A stretch of 38,297 nucleotides of DNA, from contig NZ_JAUVVF010000035.1 in the NCBI RefSeq assembly GCF_030604785.1, positions 1 to 38,297 of the forward strand, given 5' to 3'. This DNA comes from Paracoccus sp. (in: a-proteobacteria) (GTDB taxonomy: Bacteria > Pseudomonadota > Alphaproteobacteria > Rhodobacterales > Rhodobacteraceae). Shown piece after piece: positions 31,690 through 38,297 of the stretch; position 1 is the first letter of the stretch; every line of letters starts with the position of its first letter. The notes under the pieces are model-generated. The model had not been told where the DNA came from, made no database searches, and saw only the letters and a list, made by a program, of their open reading frames with translations. The translations under genes and the position numbers were made by a program.

Positions 31690-32616
31690 TCAGAGCTTCT
31701 CGGTCAGTTCCGGGACGGTGCTGAACAGATCGCCCACGAGACCGTAATCCGCGACCTGGAAGATCGGCGCCTCTTCGTCCTTGTTGATCGCGACGATGAC
31801 CTTGCTGTCCTTCATGCCCGCAAGGTGCTGGATCGCGCCCGAGATGCCGACGGCGACATAAAGCTCGGGGGCGACGACCTTGCCGGTCTGGCCGACCTGC
31901 CAGTCATTCGGCGCATAGCCCGAATCGACGGCGGCGCGGCTGGCGCCCACGGCGGCGCCCAGCTTGTCGGCCAGCGCCTCGATGATGGCGAACTGCTCCT
32001 TGGAGCCAAGGGCACGGCCGCCCGAGACGACGCGCTTGGCCGAGGTCAGTTCGGGCCGGTCGCTCTGCGCGACCTCGTCCGAAAGCCATTTCGACAGCGC
32101 CGGATCATCGGCCAGCACCGCGTCCGAGACGGGGGCGGCAGCGCCTTCGCCGGCGGCGTCGAAGCTGGCGGTGCGGATCGTCATGACCTTGACCCGGTCG
32201 CCCGATTTCACGGTCTGGATCGCGTTGCCGGCATAGACCGGGCGTTCGAACGTGTCCGCGTCGATCACCGCCGAGACGTCCGAGATGACCATGACATCCA
32301 GCAGCGCCGCGACGCGGGGCATGATGTTCTTGGCATCGGTCGTCGCCGGGGCCGCGACATGGCTGTATTCGCCCGCAAGCCCGGCCAGCAGCGCCGCGGT
32401 CGGTTCGGCCAGGCGGTGGCCGTAGCGCGCATCCTCGGCGACCAGCACGCGGCTGACGCCTTCGATGGTGGCGGCCGCATCGGCCGCGCCGCGCGCCGAG
32501 GCGCCCGCGCAGAGAACCGTCACATCGCCAAGCGCCTTGACCGCGCCCACGGCCTTGGCCGTCGCGTCGCGGTTAAGTTCGCCATTCGTGACTTCGGCCA
32601 GAAGAAGAACAGCCAT
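31690..32616 (-). CDS. etfA: Electron transfer flavoprotein alpha subunit
   Basis: EtfA carries FAD and passes electrons from acyl-CoA and other dehydrogenases to ETF-ubiquinone oxidoreductase. The 308-residue protein has the N-terminal domain (ending near [10 protein letters not shown]) and the C-terminal FAD domain: [43 protein letters not shown] with AIQH, and [20 protein letters not shown]. It is complete. Its ATG overlaps the etfB stop (TGATG), so translation is coupled. A GTG one codon earlier is less likely. Confidence 0.96.
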   Translation of the reverse strand: MAVLLLAEVTNGELNRDATAKAVGAVKALGDVTVLCAGASARGAADAAATIEGVSRVLVAEDARYGHRLAEPTAALLAGLAGEYSHVAAPATTDAKNIMPRVAALLDVMVISDVSAVIDADTFERPVYAGNAIQTVKSGDRVKVMTIRTASFDAAGEGAAAPVSDAVLADDPALSKWLSDEVAQSDRPELTSAKRVVSGGRALGSKEQFAIIEALADKLGAAVGASRAAVDSGYAPNDWQVGQTGKVVAPELYVAVGISGAIQHLAGMKDSKVIVAINKDEEAPIFQVADYGLVGDLFSTVPELTEKL

Positions 32617-33374
32617 CACACCACCCCCGCTTCTTTCAGTTTCGACACCAGCTCGTCGACCGAGCCGACCTTGATCCCGGCCTTGCGGCCCTCGGGTTCG
32701 CGCGTGCTGACCACGGTCAGGCGCGGGGTCGTGTCCACGCCGTAATCGGCGGCGGTCTTCTCATCCAGCGGCTTCTTCTTGGCCTTCATGATGTTGGGAA
32801 GGCTGGCATAGCGCGGCTCGTTCAGGCGCAGGTCGGCGGTGACGATGGCGGGCAGTTTCACCTCGATCGTCTGCAGGCCGCCATCAACCTCGCGCGTGAC
32901 ATGGGCGACATCGCCCGCGATCTCCAGCTTGCTGGCAAAGGTCGCCTGACCCCAGCCCAGCAGCGCGGCCAGCATCTGGCCCGTCGCGTTCATGTCGTTG
33001 TCGATGGCCTGCTTGCCCGCGATCACAAGGCCCGGCTGTTCGGCGTCGATCACGGCCTTGAGGATCTTGGCGACGGCCAGCGGCTCGATGTCCTGATGCA
33101 CGTCATCGGCGGCCACGACCAGGATCGCGCGGTCCGCGCCCATGGCCAGCGCCGTGCGCAGCGTCTCGGCGGCCTGCTTGACGCCGATCGAGACAGCCAC
33201 GATTTCCGAGGCCGCGCCCTTTTCCTTGAGCCGGATCGCCTCTTCGACCGCGATCTCGTCGAAGGGGTTCATCGACATCTTCACGTTTGCCAGATCGACC
33301 CCGGAACCGTCCGCCTTCACGCGGGCCTTCACGTTGTAGTCGATCACGCGCTTGACTGGCACGAGAACCTTCAT
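32616..33374 (-). CDS. etfB: Electron transfer flavoprotein beta subunit
   Basis: EtfB is the 252-residue partner of EtfA, binding AMP and contacting client dehydrogenases. Motifs: [14 protein letters not shown] start, [26 protein letters not shown] [30 protein letters not shown], and the recognition-loop [16 protein letters not shown]. Length is standard. A ribosome site (AGGGAGAGAGG) precedes the ATG at 33374; the frame upstream is not conserved. It lies after the adenosyltransferase gene on the same strand, with 123 bases between, probably holding its own promoter. Confidence 0.96.
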   Translation of the reverse strand: MKVLVPVKRVIDYNVKARVKADGSGVDLANVKMSMNPFDEIAVEEAIRLKEKGAASEIVAVSIGVKQAAETLRTALAMGADRAILVVAADDVHQDIEPLAVAKILKAVIDAEQPGLVIAGKQAIDNDMNATGQMLAALLGWGQATFASKLEIAGDVAHVTREVDGGLQTIEVKLPAIVTADLRLNEPRYASLPNIMKAKKKPLDEKTAADYGVDTTPRLTVVSTREPEGRKAGIKVGSVDELVSKLKEAGVV

Positions 33375-33497
33375 CGGCCTCTCTCCCTTGGTTGCGTCAT
33401 CTGTCGAACGGGAAGGTAGAGGCGGAAATCGCCCAATGACAGGGCAAAAATGACGCAAGACGCAGCGTTTGGAACCCGATCGGGCGCGGTCGCGGCG

Positions 33498-34070
33498 CTA
33501 ACGGCTGGCGCCCGGCACCCAGAGGATATCGCCCTGGCCGTTGTCGTTGGCCACGCGCGAGGCGACGAACAGCCAGTCCGACAGACGGTTCAGATAGCGG
33601 ATCGCCGCGCCGTTCACATCGCCGCCCGCCAGCAATTCCGTGGCGCGTCTTTCCGCGCGGCGCGCGACCGTGCGCGACAGGTGCAGATGCGCGGCCAGCG
33701 CCGATCCTCCGGGCAGGATGAAGCTGCGCAAGGGTTCGAGATGCGCGTTCATGGCGTCGATCTCGGTTTCCAGACGCGTCACCTGCGCGTCGATGATCCG
33801 CAGCACGGGATAGCCCGCCTGATCGTCCGCCGCCATGTTCGGCCGCGACAGGTCCGCGCCCAGATCGAAGAGGTCGTTCTGGATCACCGCGATCCGCGCC
33901 GCCATCTCGCCCGTGGCATGCTGGCGGCAGAGGCCGAGCGTGGCGTTCAGTTCGTCCACCGTGCCATAGGCCTCGACCCGGGGATCGTGCTTGGCCACGC
34001 GGCTGCCATCGGACAGGGCCGTGTCGCCCTGATCGCCGGTGCGGGTATAGATGCGGTTCAGCACCACCAT
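33498..34070 (-). CDS. pduO: PduO-type cob(I)alamin adenosyltransferase
   Basis: The enzyme transfers the adenosyl group of ATP to cob(I)alamin, forming coenzyme B12. The 190-residue protein begins with RIYTRTGDQGDTALSDGS, the ATP-binding signature of PduO-type enzymes, followed by VEAYGTVDELNATLG, the LPGGSALAAHLHLSRTVARR helix and YLNRLSDWLFVASR. It is a single-domain form. The start ATG overlaps the stop of the small HIG1-type gene upstream (TGATG). Clustering with etfBA and hbd may reflect use of B12 in methylmalonyl-CoA or ethylmalonyl-CoA steps, an inference. Confidence 0.92.
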   Translation of the reverse strand: MVVLNRIYTRTGDQGDTALSDGSRVAKHDPRVEAYGTVDELNATLGLCRQHATGEMAARIAVIQNDLFDLGADLSRPNMAADDQAGYPVLRIIDAQVTRLETEIDAMNAHLEPLRSFILPGGSALAAHLHLSRTVARRAERRATELLAGGDVNGAAIRYLNRLSDWLFVASRVANDNGQGDILWVPGASR

Positions 34071-34270
34071 CAGCGCGCCCTCCACCACACGAAGAGCAGC
34101 ATGATCGCGATGGCCGCCGCCTGCGCGTAAAGGCGCCAGCGCATCATGCGGTTGCCGTGCTTGCGGTTGAACTCGCCGCCCTTGGCGAATCCGCCGATGC
34201 CGGTGAGCAGGATCGCCATGACCACACCGATCGAGATGATGGTCACGAGAAACAGGGGTTTGTCTGCCAT
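34070..34270 (-). CDS. HIG1-domain twin-transmembrane protein
   Basis: This is a 66-residue inner-membrane protein with two helices: LFLVTIISIGVVMAILLTGI (about 6-25) and AQAAAIAIMLLFVWW near the C-terminus. The loop GGFAKGGEFNRKHGNRMMRW is the hallmark of the bacterial HIG1/twin-transmembrane family, related to mitochondrial respiratory supercomplex factors. The stop overlaps the pduO start. Role in respiration is an inference from the family and from neighbouring etf genes. Confidence 0.88.
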   Translation of the reverse strand: MADKPLFLVTIISIGVVMAILLTGIGGFAKGGEFNRKHGNRMMRWRLYAQAAAIAIMLLFVWWRAR

Positions 34271-34294
34271 GGGGACCGCCTTTCGGGGGCCAAC

Positions 34295-35119
34295 CTAGTT
34301 CCGCCGCGCGAACCAGTCCAGAGCGCGGGTCGGCAGAACCCGCCTTGCCAGCCCGGAAATCCGCGTCGGCGCCGTGACATAATAGCGCGGCGCGGGGTCT
34401 CGCGCGGTCAGCGCGGTCAGGATCCGGTCGCTGACGGCCGACGGGGGCAGCTCGAATCGGTCCTTGCCGGGCGGGCCATAGAGGCGCTTCAGCAGGCTTG
34501 CGCGATACTGGTCGGCGCGCGGGCTGGCCTGCCAGTCGACCCATCGCTCGAAATGCGGGATGGCGTTTTCGCGGATGCGGCTGGTGATCGGGCCGGGCTC
34601 GATCAGGATGACGCGGACGGGGGTGCCGTGCATTTCAAGCCGCAGCACGTCGGTCAGACCCTCCAGCGCGAATTTCGTCGCCACATAGGGGCCGCGCCAG
34701 GGGATGCCCACGAGGCCCAGGACAGAACTGATATTGACAATCCGCCCGCCGCCTTGCCGGAAATGCGGGATCAGGCGGCGGGTCAGGTCATGGGTGCCGA
34801 ACAGGTTCACCTCGAAGATGGCGCGCAGCGCGCCGCGCGGCATGTCCTCGACCGCGCCGGGCAGGGCGAAGGCCGCGTTGTTGACCAGCGCGTCCAGTGG
34901 CCCTCCGGCCAGCACGGCCTCGGCGCAGGCGGCGACGCTGTCCTCGCAGGCCAGATCGAGGGGCAGGCATTCCATCCCCTCGGCCCGGCGGGCGGCGATG
35001 TCCTCGGGGCGGCGGCAGGTGGCGACGACCCGCCAGCCCTCGGCCTGCAGGCGGCGCGCGGCATCCAGCCCGATCCCGGACGAGCAGCCCGTGATCAGCA
35101 CCCGACCGGGCTGCCTCAT
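34295..35119 (-). CDS. Short-chain dehydrogenase/reductase
   Basis: The 274-residue SDR is of the classical type: cofactor motif TGCSSGIG near residue 10, NNAAFALPG around 87, and the catalytic YVATKFALEG (Tyr and Lys) near 147-151, with the preceding Ser in VNISSVLG. The C-terminal region (YYVTAPTRISGLARRVLPTR) resembles SDRs acting on lipid or sterol-like substrates, but the substrate cannot be named. The ATG overlaps the stop of the SH3b gene (ATGA), so the pair is cotranscribed. Confidence 0.92.
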   Translation of the reverse strand: MRQPGRVLITGCSSGIGLDAARRLQAEGWRVVATCRRPEDIAARRAEGMECLPLDLACEDSVAACAEAVLAGGPLDALVNNAAFALPGAVEDMPRGALRAIFEVNLFGTHDLTRRLIPHFRQGGGRIVNISSVLGLVGIPWRGPYVATKFALEGLTDVLRLEMHGTPVRVILIEPGPITSRIRENAIPHFERWVDWQASPRADQYRASLLKRLYGPPGKDRFELPPSAVSDRILTALTARDPAPRYYVTAPTRISGLARRVLPTRALDWFARRN

Positions 35120-35625
35120 TGCGGCTGGTCGCTGACGAATTGCGCCGAGACATAGCCCGTCTGGCCGCCCGGCGCGCGGACATTGACCCAGCCGTCCTGC
35201 GCCGGGGCCAGCGGTTCAAGCCGGGTGCCGCCGTCAAGGCCGGTGACGACCGTCGCCCCGCCATTGGGCGCGGTGCGCATGTTCAGGCGGCTGGCCGTGA
35301 CCCACAGCGCGGGGCCGTCCGACGCGGCGGGGGCGGGCGTGTCGTCCTGCGGCGCGCGGCCCGCGAATTCGGGCGAGGGTTCCAGCGCGGGGCCGGGAAA
35401 GCTGTGGGCCTGTTCGGGGGTCTGCTGGGGCTGGGGCAGGGGATCGGCGGTCTGCACCGGCTGGGGCGCGGCTTCGGGCTGCGGGGTCGGTTCGGGCAGC
35501 CTCACCGCGACAGGTTCGGGCGCGGGCGTGACGCGTTGGGCGCGCAGATCCTCGCCGCCCAGAAAGATCATCGCCGCATAGATCCCGGCCACCGTGGCCA
35601 GAAGAAGAAAGGACAATCTGAACAT
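35116..35625 (-). CDS. Membrane-anchored SH3b domain protein
   Basis: The 169-residue protein has an N-terminal membrane anchor or signal peptide ([20 protein letters not shown]), a long Pro/Glu/Gln-rich linker (residues about 35-100), and a C-terminal bacterial SH3 domain ([39 protein letters not shown]). Such domains bind peptidoglycan or proteins in the periplasm. A GTG precedes the chosen ATG by one codon. It is coupled to the SDR gene by ATGA overlap; the functional link between them is unclear. Confidence 0.85.
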   Translation of the reverse strand: MFRLSFLLLATVAGIYAAMIFLGGEDLRAQRVTPAPEPVAVRLPEPTPQPEAAPQPVQTADPLPQPQQTPEQAHSFPGPALEPSPEFAGRAPQDDTPAPAASDGPALWVTASRLNMRTAPNGGATVVTGLDGGTRLEPLAPAQDGWVNVRAPGGQTGYVSAQFVSDQPQ

Positions 35626-35777
35626 CACCCGCGCATTCCCCCGTCATCGCAGCGACCTTAGCCGCCCGGTCCCCCAACGCCAAGCAGGCGGTCCCGTTCC
35701 GCAGCCCTGCGCGCCGGCGCCACGCATCGGCGCTTTTCGATCTGGACCGTTGCCGCGCCGCGCCCTATCCAAGGCGC

Positions 35778-38012
35778 ATGTCAGACGATCCGATTTCCGA
35801 TCCCGCCGAAGGTGCCGACAAGGGCACGATGTCAGAGCCGCTCAGCCGCGCCATCGGCGAGCGTTACCTGACCTATGCGCTGTCCACGATCATGCACCGC
35901 GCGCTGCCCGATGCCCGCGACGGGCTGAAGCCGGTCCATCGCCGCATCCTCTACGCGATGCGCGAACTCAGGCTGGCGCCGAACGGGGCGTTCCGCAAAT
36001 CGGCCAAGATCACCGGCGACGTGATGGGCAATTACCACCCCCATGGCGATGCGGCGATCTATGACGCGATGGCGCGTCTGGCGCAGGATTTCGCCATGCG
36101 CTACCCGCTGGTGGACGGCCAGGGGAACTTCGGCAATATCGATGGCGATAACCCCGCCGCCGCCCGCTACACCGAGGCTCGCCTTGCCGCCGCATCCGAG
36201 GCGCTGATGGACGGGCTGGCCGAGGACGCGGTCGATTACCGCCCCAATTACGACGGCACGCTGACCGAGCCGGTCGTCCTGCCTTCGGCCTTTCCGAACC
36301 TGCTGGCCAACGGTGCCTCGGGGATCGCGGTGGGGATGGCGACGAACATCCCACCCCACAACCTGCACGAGGTCGTGGATGCTTGCCTGCATCTGATCAA
36401 GTCGCCCGATGCCCGCGATGATACGCTGGCCGCGCTGATCAAGGGCCCCGATTTCCCGACCGGCGGCGTTCTGGTCGAGACCGCCGAAAGCATGGCCGAG
36501 ACCTATCGCACCGGCCGCGGCGCCTTCCGTCTGCGCGCCCGCTGGTCGGTCGAGGATCTGGGCCGCGGCCAATGGCAGATCGTCGTCACCGAGATCCCCT
36601 ATCAGGTGCAGAAATCCAAGCTGATCGAACGGCTGGCCGAACTGATCCAGACCCGCAAGATCCCGATCCTGGCCGATATCCGCGACGAATCCGCCGAGGA
36701 TGTCCGCATCGTGCTGGAGCCGAAATCCCGCAGCGTCGATCCCGACCAGCTGATGGGCGCGCTGTTCAAGACCAGCGATCTGGAAATCCGCTTCAACCTG
36801 AACATGAACGTCCTGATCGACGGCCGCGTGCCCAAGGTCTGTTCCCTCAAGGAGGTTCTGCGCGCCTTTCTGGACCATCGCCGCGAGGTGCTGGTCCGGC
36901 GCGCGAATTACCGGCTGGGCAAGATCGCGGCCCGGCTCGAGGTGCTGGAAGGTTATCTGGTCGCCTATCTGAACCTTGACCGCGTGATCGAGATCATCCG
37001 CAACGAGGATGACCCCAAGGCCGTCATGATGGCCGAATTCGCGCTGACCGAGGTGCAGGTCGAGGCGATCCTGAACATGCGCCTGCGCGCGCTGCGCAAG
37101 CTCGAGGAGATCGAGCTGCGGGCCGAACGCGACGCCCTGCTTGATGAACGCACCTTGCTGGAGGCGATGCTGGCCGACGAGGGCGCGCAATGGGCGCGCA
37201 TCGCGGACGAGCTGAAGGGCGTGCGCGACGCCTTCGGCAAGTCCCGCCCCGAGGGCCAGCGCCGCACCACCATCGCCGAGGCCGGCGAGACGCCCGAGAT
37301 CGACCTCGATTCGATGATCGAGCGCGAGCCGCTGACCGTGATCCTGTCAAAGATGGGCTGGATCCGCGCGATGAAGGGCCACCAGCCGCTGGATGCGGAA
37401 CTCAAGTTCAAGGATGGCGACGGCCCGGGATTCGCGCTGCATGCCGAAACGACCGACAAGCTGATGGTGTTCGCCTCGAACGGGCGGTTCTACACGCTGC
37501 CGGCCGCGAACCTGCCCGGCGGGCGCGGCATGGGCGAGCCGCTGCGCCTGATGATCGACCTACCCAACGAGGCCGAGATCATCAACGTCTTCCCCTGGCG
37601 CGAGGGGGTCCGCTATCTGGTCGCCTCGAAGGCCGGGGATGGCTTCATCGTGGGCGCCTCGGACATCCTGGCGCAGACGCGCTCGGGCAAGCAGGTGCTG
37701 AACGGCGACGCGCTTCTGTGCCGCCCGGTGCAGGGCGATCACGTCGCGGTCGTCGGCGACAACCGCAAGCTGCTGGTCTTCCCGCTGGACGAATTGCCCG
37801 AGATGGCGCGCGGCAAGGGCGTGCGGCTGCTCAAGTTCAAGGATGGCGGGCTGTCCGACGCGGTCTGCCTGACCCTGTCCCAGGGCCTGTCCTGGCCCAT
37901 GGGCGGCGGCAAGACCCGGCACGAACCCGACCTGACCGAATGGCTGGGCAAGCGCGCCACGGCGGGCCGGATGGCGCCGCGCGGCTTCCCGCGCGACAAC
38001 CGTTTCGCATGA
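35778..38012 (+). CDS. parC: DNA topoisomerase IV subunit A
   Basis: ParC is the DNA-cleaving subunit of topoisomerase IV, decatenating chromosomes with ParE. The 744-residue protein has the breakage-reunion domain with [14 protein letters not shown], the quinolone-determining segment [13 protein letters not shown] and the catalytic Tyr131 in [10 protein letters not shown]. The coiled coil and the C-terminal pinwheel domain follow (for example [17 protein letters not shown]). The length matches ParC rather than GyrA, and the C-terminal GyrA box is absent. AAGGCGC precedes the ATG. The residue at the E. coli Ser80 position is Ala92, and that at Glu84 is Asp96. Confidence 0.94.
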   Translation: MSDDPISDPAEGADKGTMSEPLSRAIGERYLTYALSTIMHRALPDARDGLKPVHRRILYAMRELRLAPNGAFRKSAKITGDVMGNYHPHGDAAIYDAMARLAQDFAMRYPLVDGQGNFGNIDGDNPAAARYTEARLAAASEALMDGLAEDAVDYRPNYDGTLTEPVVLPSAFPNLLANGASGIAVGMATNIPPHNLHEVVDACLHLIKSPDARDDTLAALIKGPDFPTGGVLVETAESMAETYRTGRGAFRLRARWSVEDLGRGQWQIVVTEIPYQVQKSKLIERLAELIQTRKIPILADIRDESAEDVRIVLEPKSRSVDPDQLMGALFKTSDLEIRFNLNMNVLIDGRVPKVCSLKEVLRAFLDHRREVLVRRANYRLGKIAARLEVLEGYLVAYLNLDRVIEIIRNEDDPKAVMMAEFALTEVQVEAILNMRLRALRKLEEIELRAERDALLDERTLLEAMLADEGAQWARIADELKGVRDAFGKSRPEGQRRTTIAEAGETPEIDLDSMIEREPLTVILSKMGWIRAMKGHQPLDAELKFKDGDGPGFALHAETTDKLMVFASNGRFYTLPAANLPGGRGMGEPLRLMIDLPNEAEIINVFPWREGVRYLVASKAGDGFIVGASDILAQTRSGKQVLNGDALLCRPVQGDHVAVVGDNRKLLVFPLDELPEMARGKGVRLLKFKDGGLSDAVCLTLSQGLSWPMGGGKTRHEPDLTEWLGKRATAGRMAPRGFPRDNRFA

Positions 38013-38020
38013 CACCGACA

Positions 38021-38057
38021 GGCCTCCGCGCGGCGCTGCCACAGTGCCGCCGGAGCC
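38021..38057 (+). terminator. Possible terminator after parC
   Basis: CTCCG (38024-38028) pairs with CGGAG (38051-38055), with flanking GG/CC and an inner GGC/GCC. It begins 9 bases after the parC stop. There is no T-tract, so this is a weak call. Confidence 0.35.
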
Positions 38058-38081
38058 TCGCGCGAAGGGCGCAACCTGCCC

Positions 38082-38109
38082 TTGATTTTTCCCCGATGCG
38101 CTTATAGAT
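38082..38109 (+). promoter_or_regulatory. Predicted promoter for tuf
   Basis: TTGATT (38082-38087) and TATAGA (38103-38108) are 15 bases apart, or ATAGAT with 16. This gives a leader of about 55 bases before the tuf ATG. An independent strong promoter is expected for EF-Tu; the spacing is short. Confidence 0.5.
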
Positions 38110-38171
38110 CGCAGCGCACGTCAAATCCGGGGCCGTCTCAGCCATGCCCCGTGGTATCCAGGAGGCCCAGA

Positions 38172-38297
38172 TGGCAAAGGCAAAGTTTGAACGGACGAAA
38201 CCGCACGTCAACATCGGCACGATCGGTCACGTTGACCACGGCAAGACGACGCTGACGGCTGCGATCACGAAGTATTTCGGCGAGTTCCGCGCCTATG
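38172..38297 (+). CDS. tuf: Elongation factor Tu, 3' truncated by the window edge
   Basis: EF-Tu delivers aminoacyl-tRNA to the ribosome. The first 42 codons are present: [20 protein letters not shown], then the GTPase P-loop GHVDHGKT at 19-26 and [14 protein letters not shown]. This is unmistakable EF-Tu. A strong Shine-Dalgarno (AGGAGG) lies 6 bases before the ATG. Many alphaproteobacteria carry two tuf copies; whether this is the copy near rpsG-fusA cannot be seen, but parC upstream suggests a separate locus. Confidence 0.95.

Noticed and set aside
33375..33497. A promoter for etfB in the gap before it
   Set aside because: Several TTG-containing hexamers occur, but none has an acceptable -10 at 16-18 bases; left unannotated.
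1..38297. CRISPR array, insertion sequence or prophage
   Set aside because: No repeat-spacer pattern, transposase, integrase, terminal inverted repeats or phage structural gene seen on either strand.

Overview
The window is ordinary chromosomal DNA of a high-GC alphaproteobacterium, most likely a Paracoccus-like member of the Rhodobacteraceae. This is inferred from a GcrA cell-cycle regulator, a truncated HPr kinase next to rapZ and mannose-type PTS genes, the linked rpoZ and Rel/Spo genes, a HIG1-type small membrane protein beside etfBA, and the GC-rich third codon positions. I see no phage, insertion sequence, CRISPR array or plasmid backbone. Long open frames opposite many genes are composition shadows.

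Layout. 1-5.4 kb: end of a cell-shape operon, mreC (5' cut by the window edge)-mreD-mrdA-rodA, with a GhrA-type 2-hydroxyacid dehydrogenase joined by an ATGA overlap. 5.4-9.4 kb, minus strand: folK-rpoZ-rsh (ppGpp synthetase/hydrolase)-DUF2062. 9.5-13.5 kb: a NYN-domain protein (+), a tRNA-Leu(UAA) gene interrupted by a 226-nt group I intron (-), arginase (-) and a TonB-dependent receptor (-). 13.8-18.3 kb: metG (-), an unknown membrane protein (+), a 64-residue unknown protein (-), gcrA (-) and an ABC-2 permease (+). 18.3-21.7 kb: a DMT transporter (-) and argD-argF (+), preceded by a possible arginine-rich leader peptide. 21.9-25.4 kb: a surface-glycan group with a coiled-coil protein (-), a GT10 fucosyltransferase-like enzyme (+), a GT2 enzyme and an unknown protein (both -).

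25.6-30.6 kb: pckA (-) faces the operon hprK-rapZ-EIIA(Man)-ptsH-tetR (+), followed by a DUF2852 gene. This is a regulatory PTS with no sugar permease in the window. The pckA-hprK gap carries three LacI-family-like operators. 30.7-34.3 kb, minus strand: HIG1 protein, PduO adenosyltransferase, etfB, etfA and hydroxyacyl-CoA dehydrogenase, a fatty-acid electron-transfer group. 34.3-35.6 kb, minus strand: an SH3b protein and an SDR. 35.8-38.3 kb: parC (+) and the start of tuf (+).

The signals I rank highest are not protein families. They are the split tRNA-Leu, the 11-codon Arg-rich reading frame just before argD, a five-copy array of an 11-bp degenerate unit between metG and its divergent neighbour, the operator cluster between pckA and hprK, and a 25-bp imperfect palindrome in front of the DUF2852 gene directly downstream of a TetR gene.
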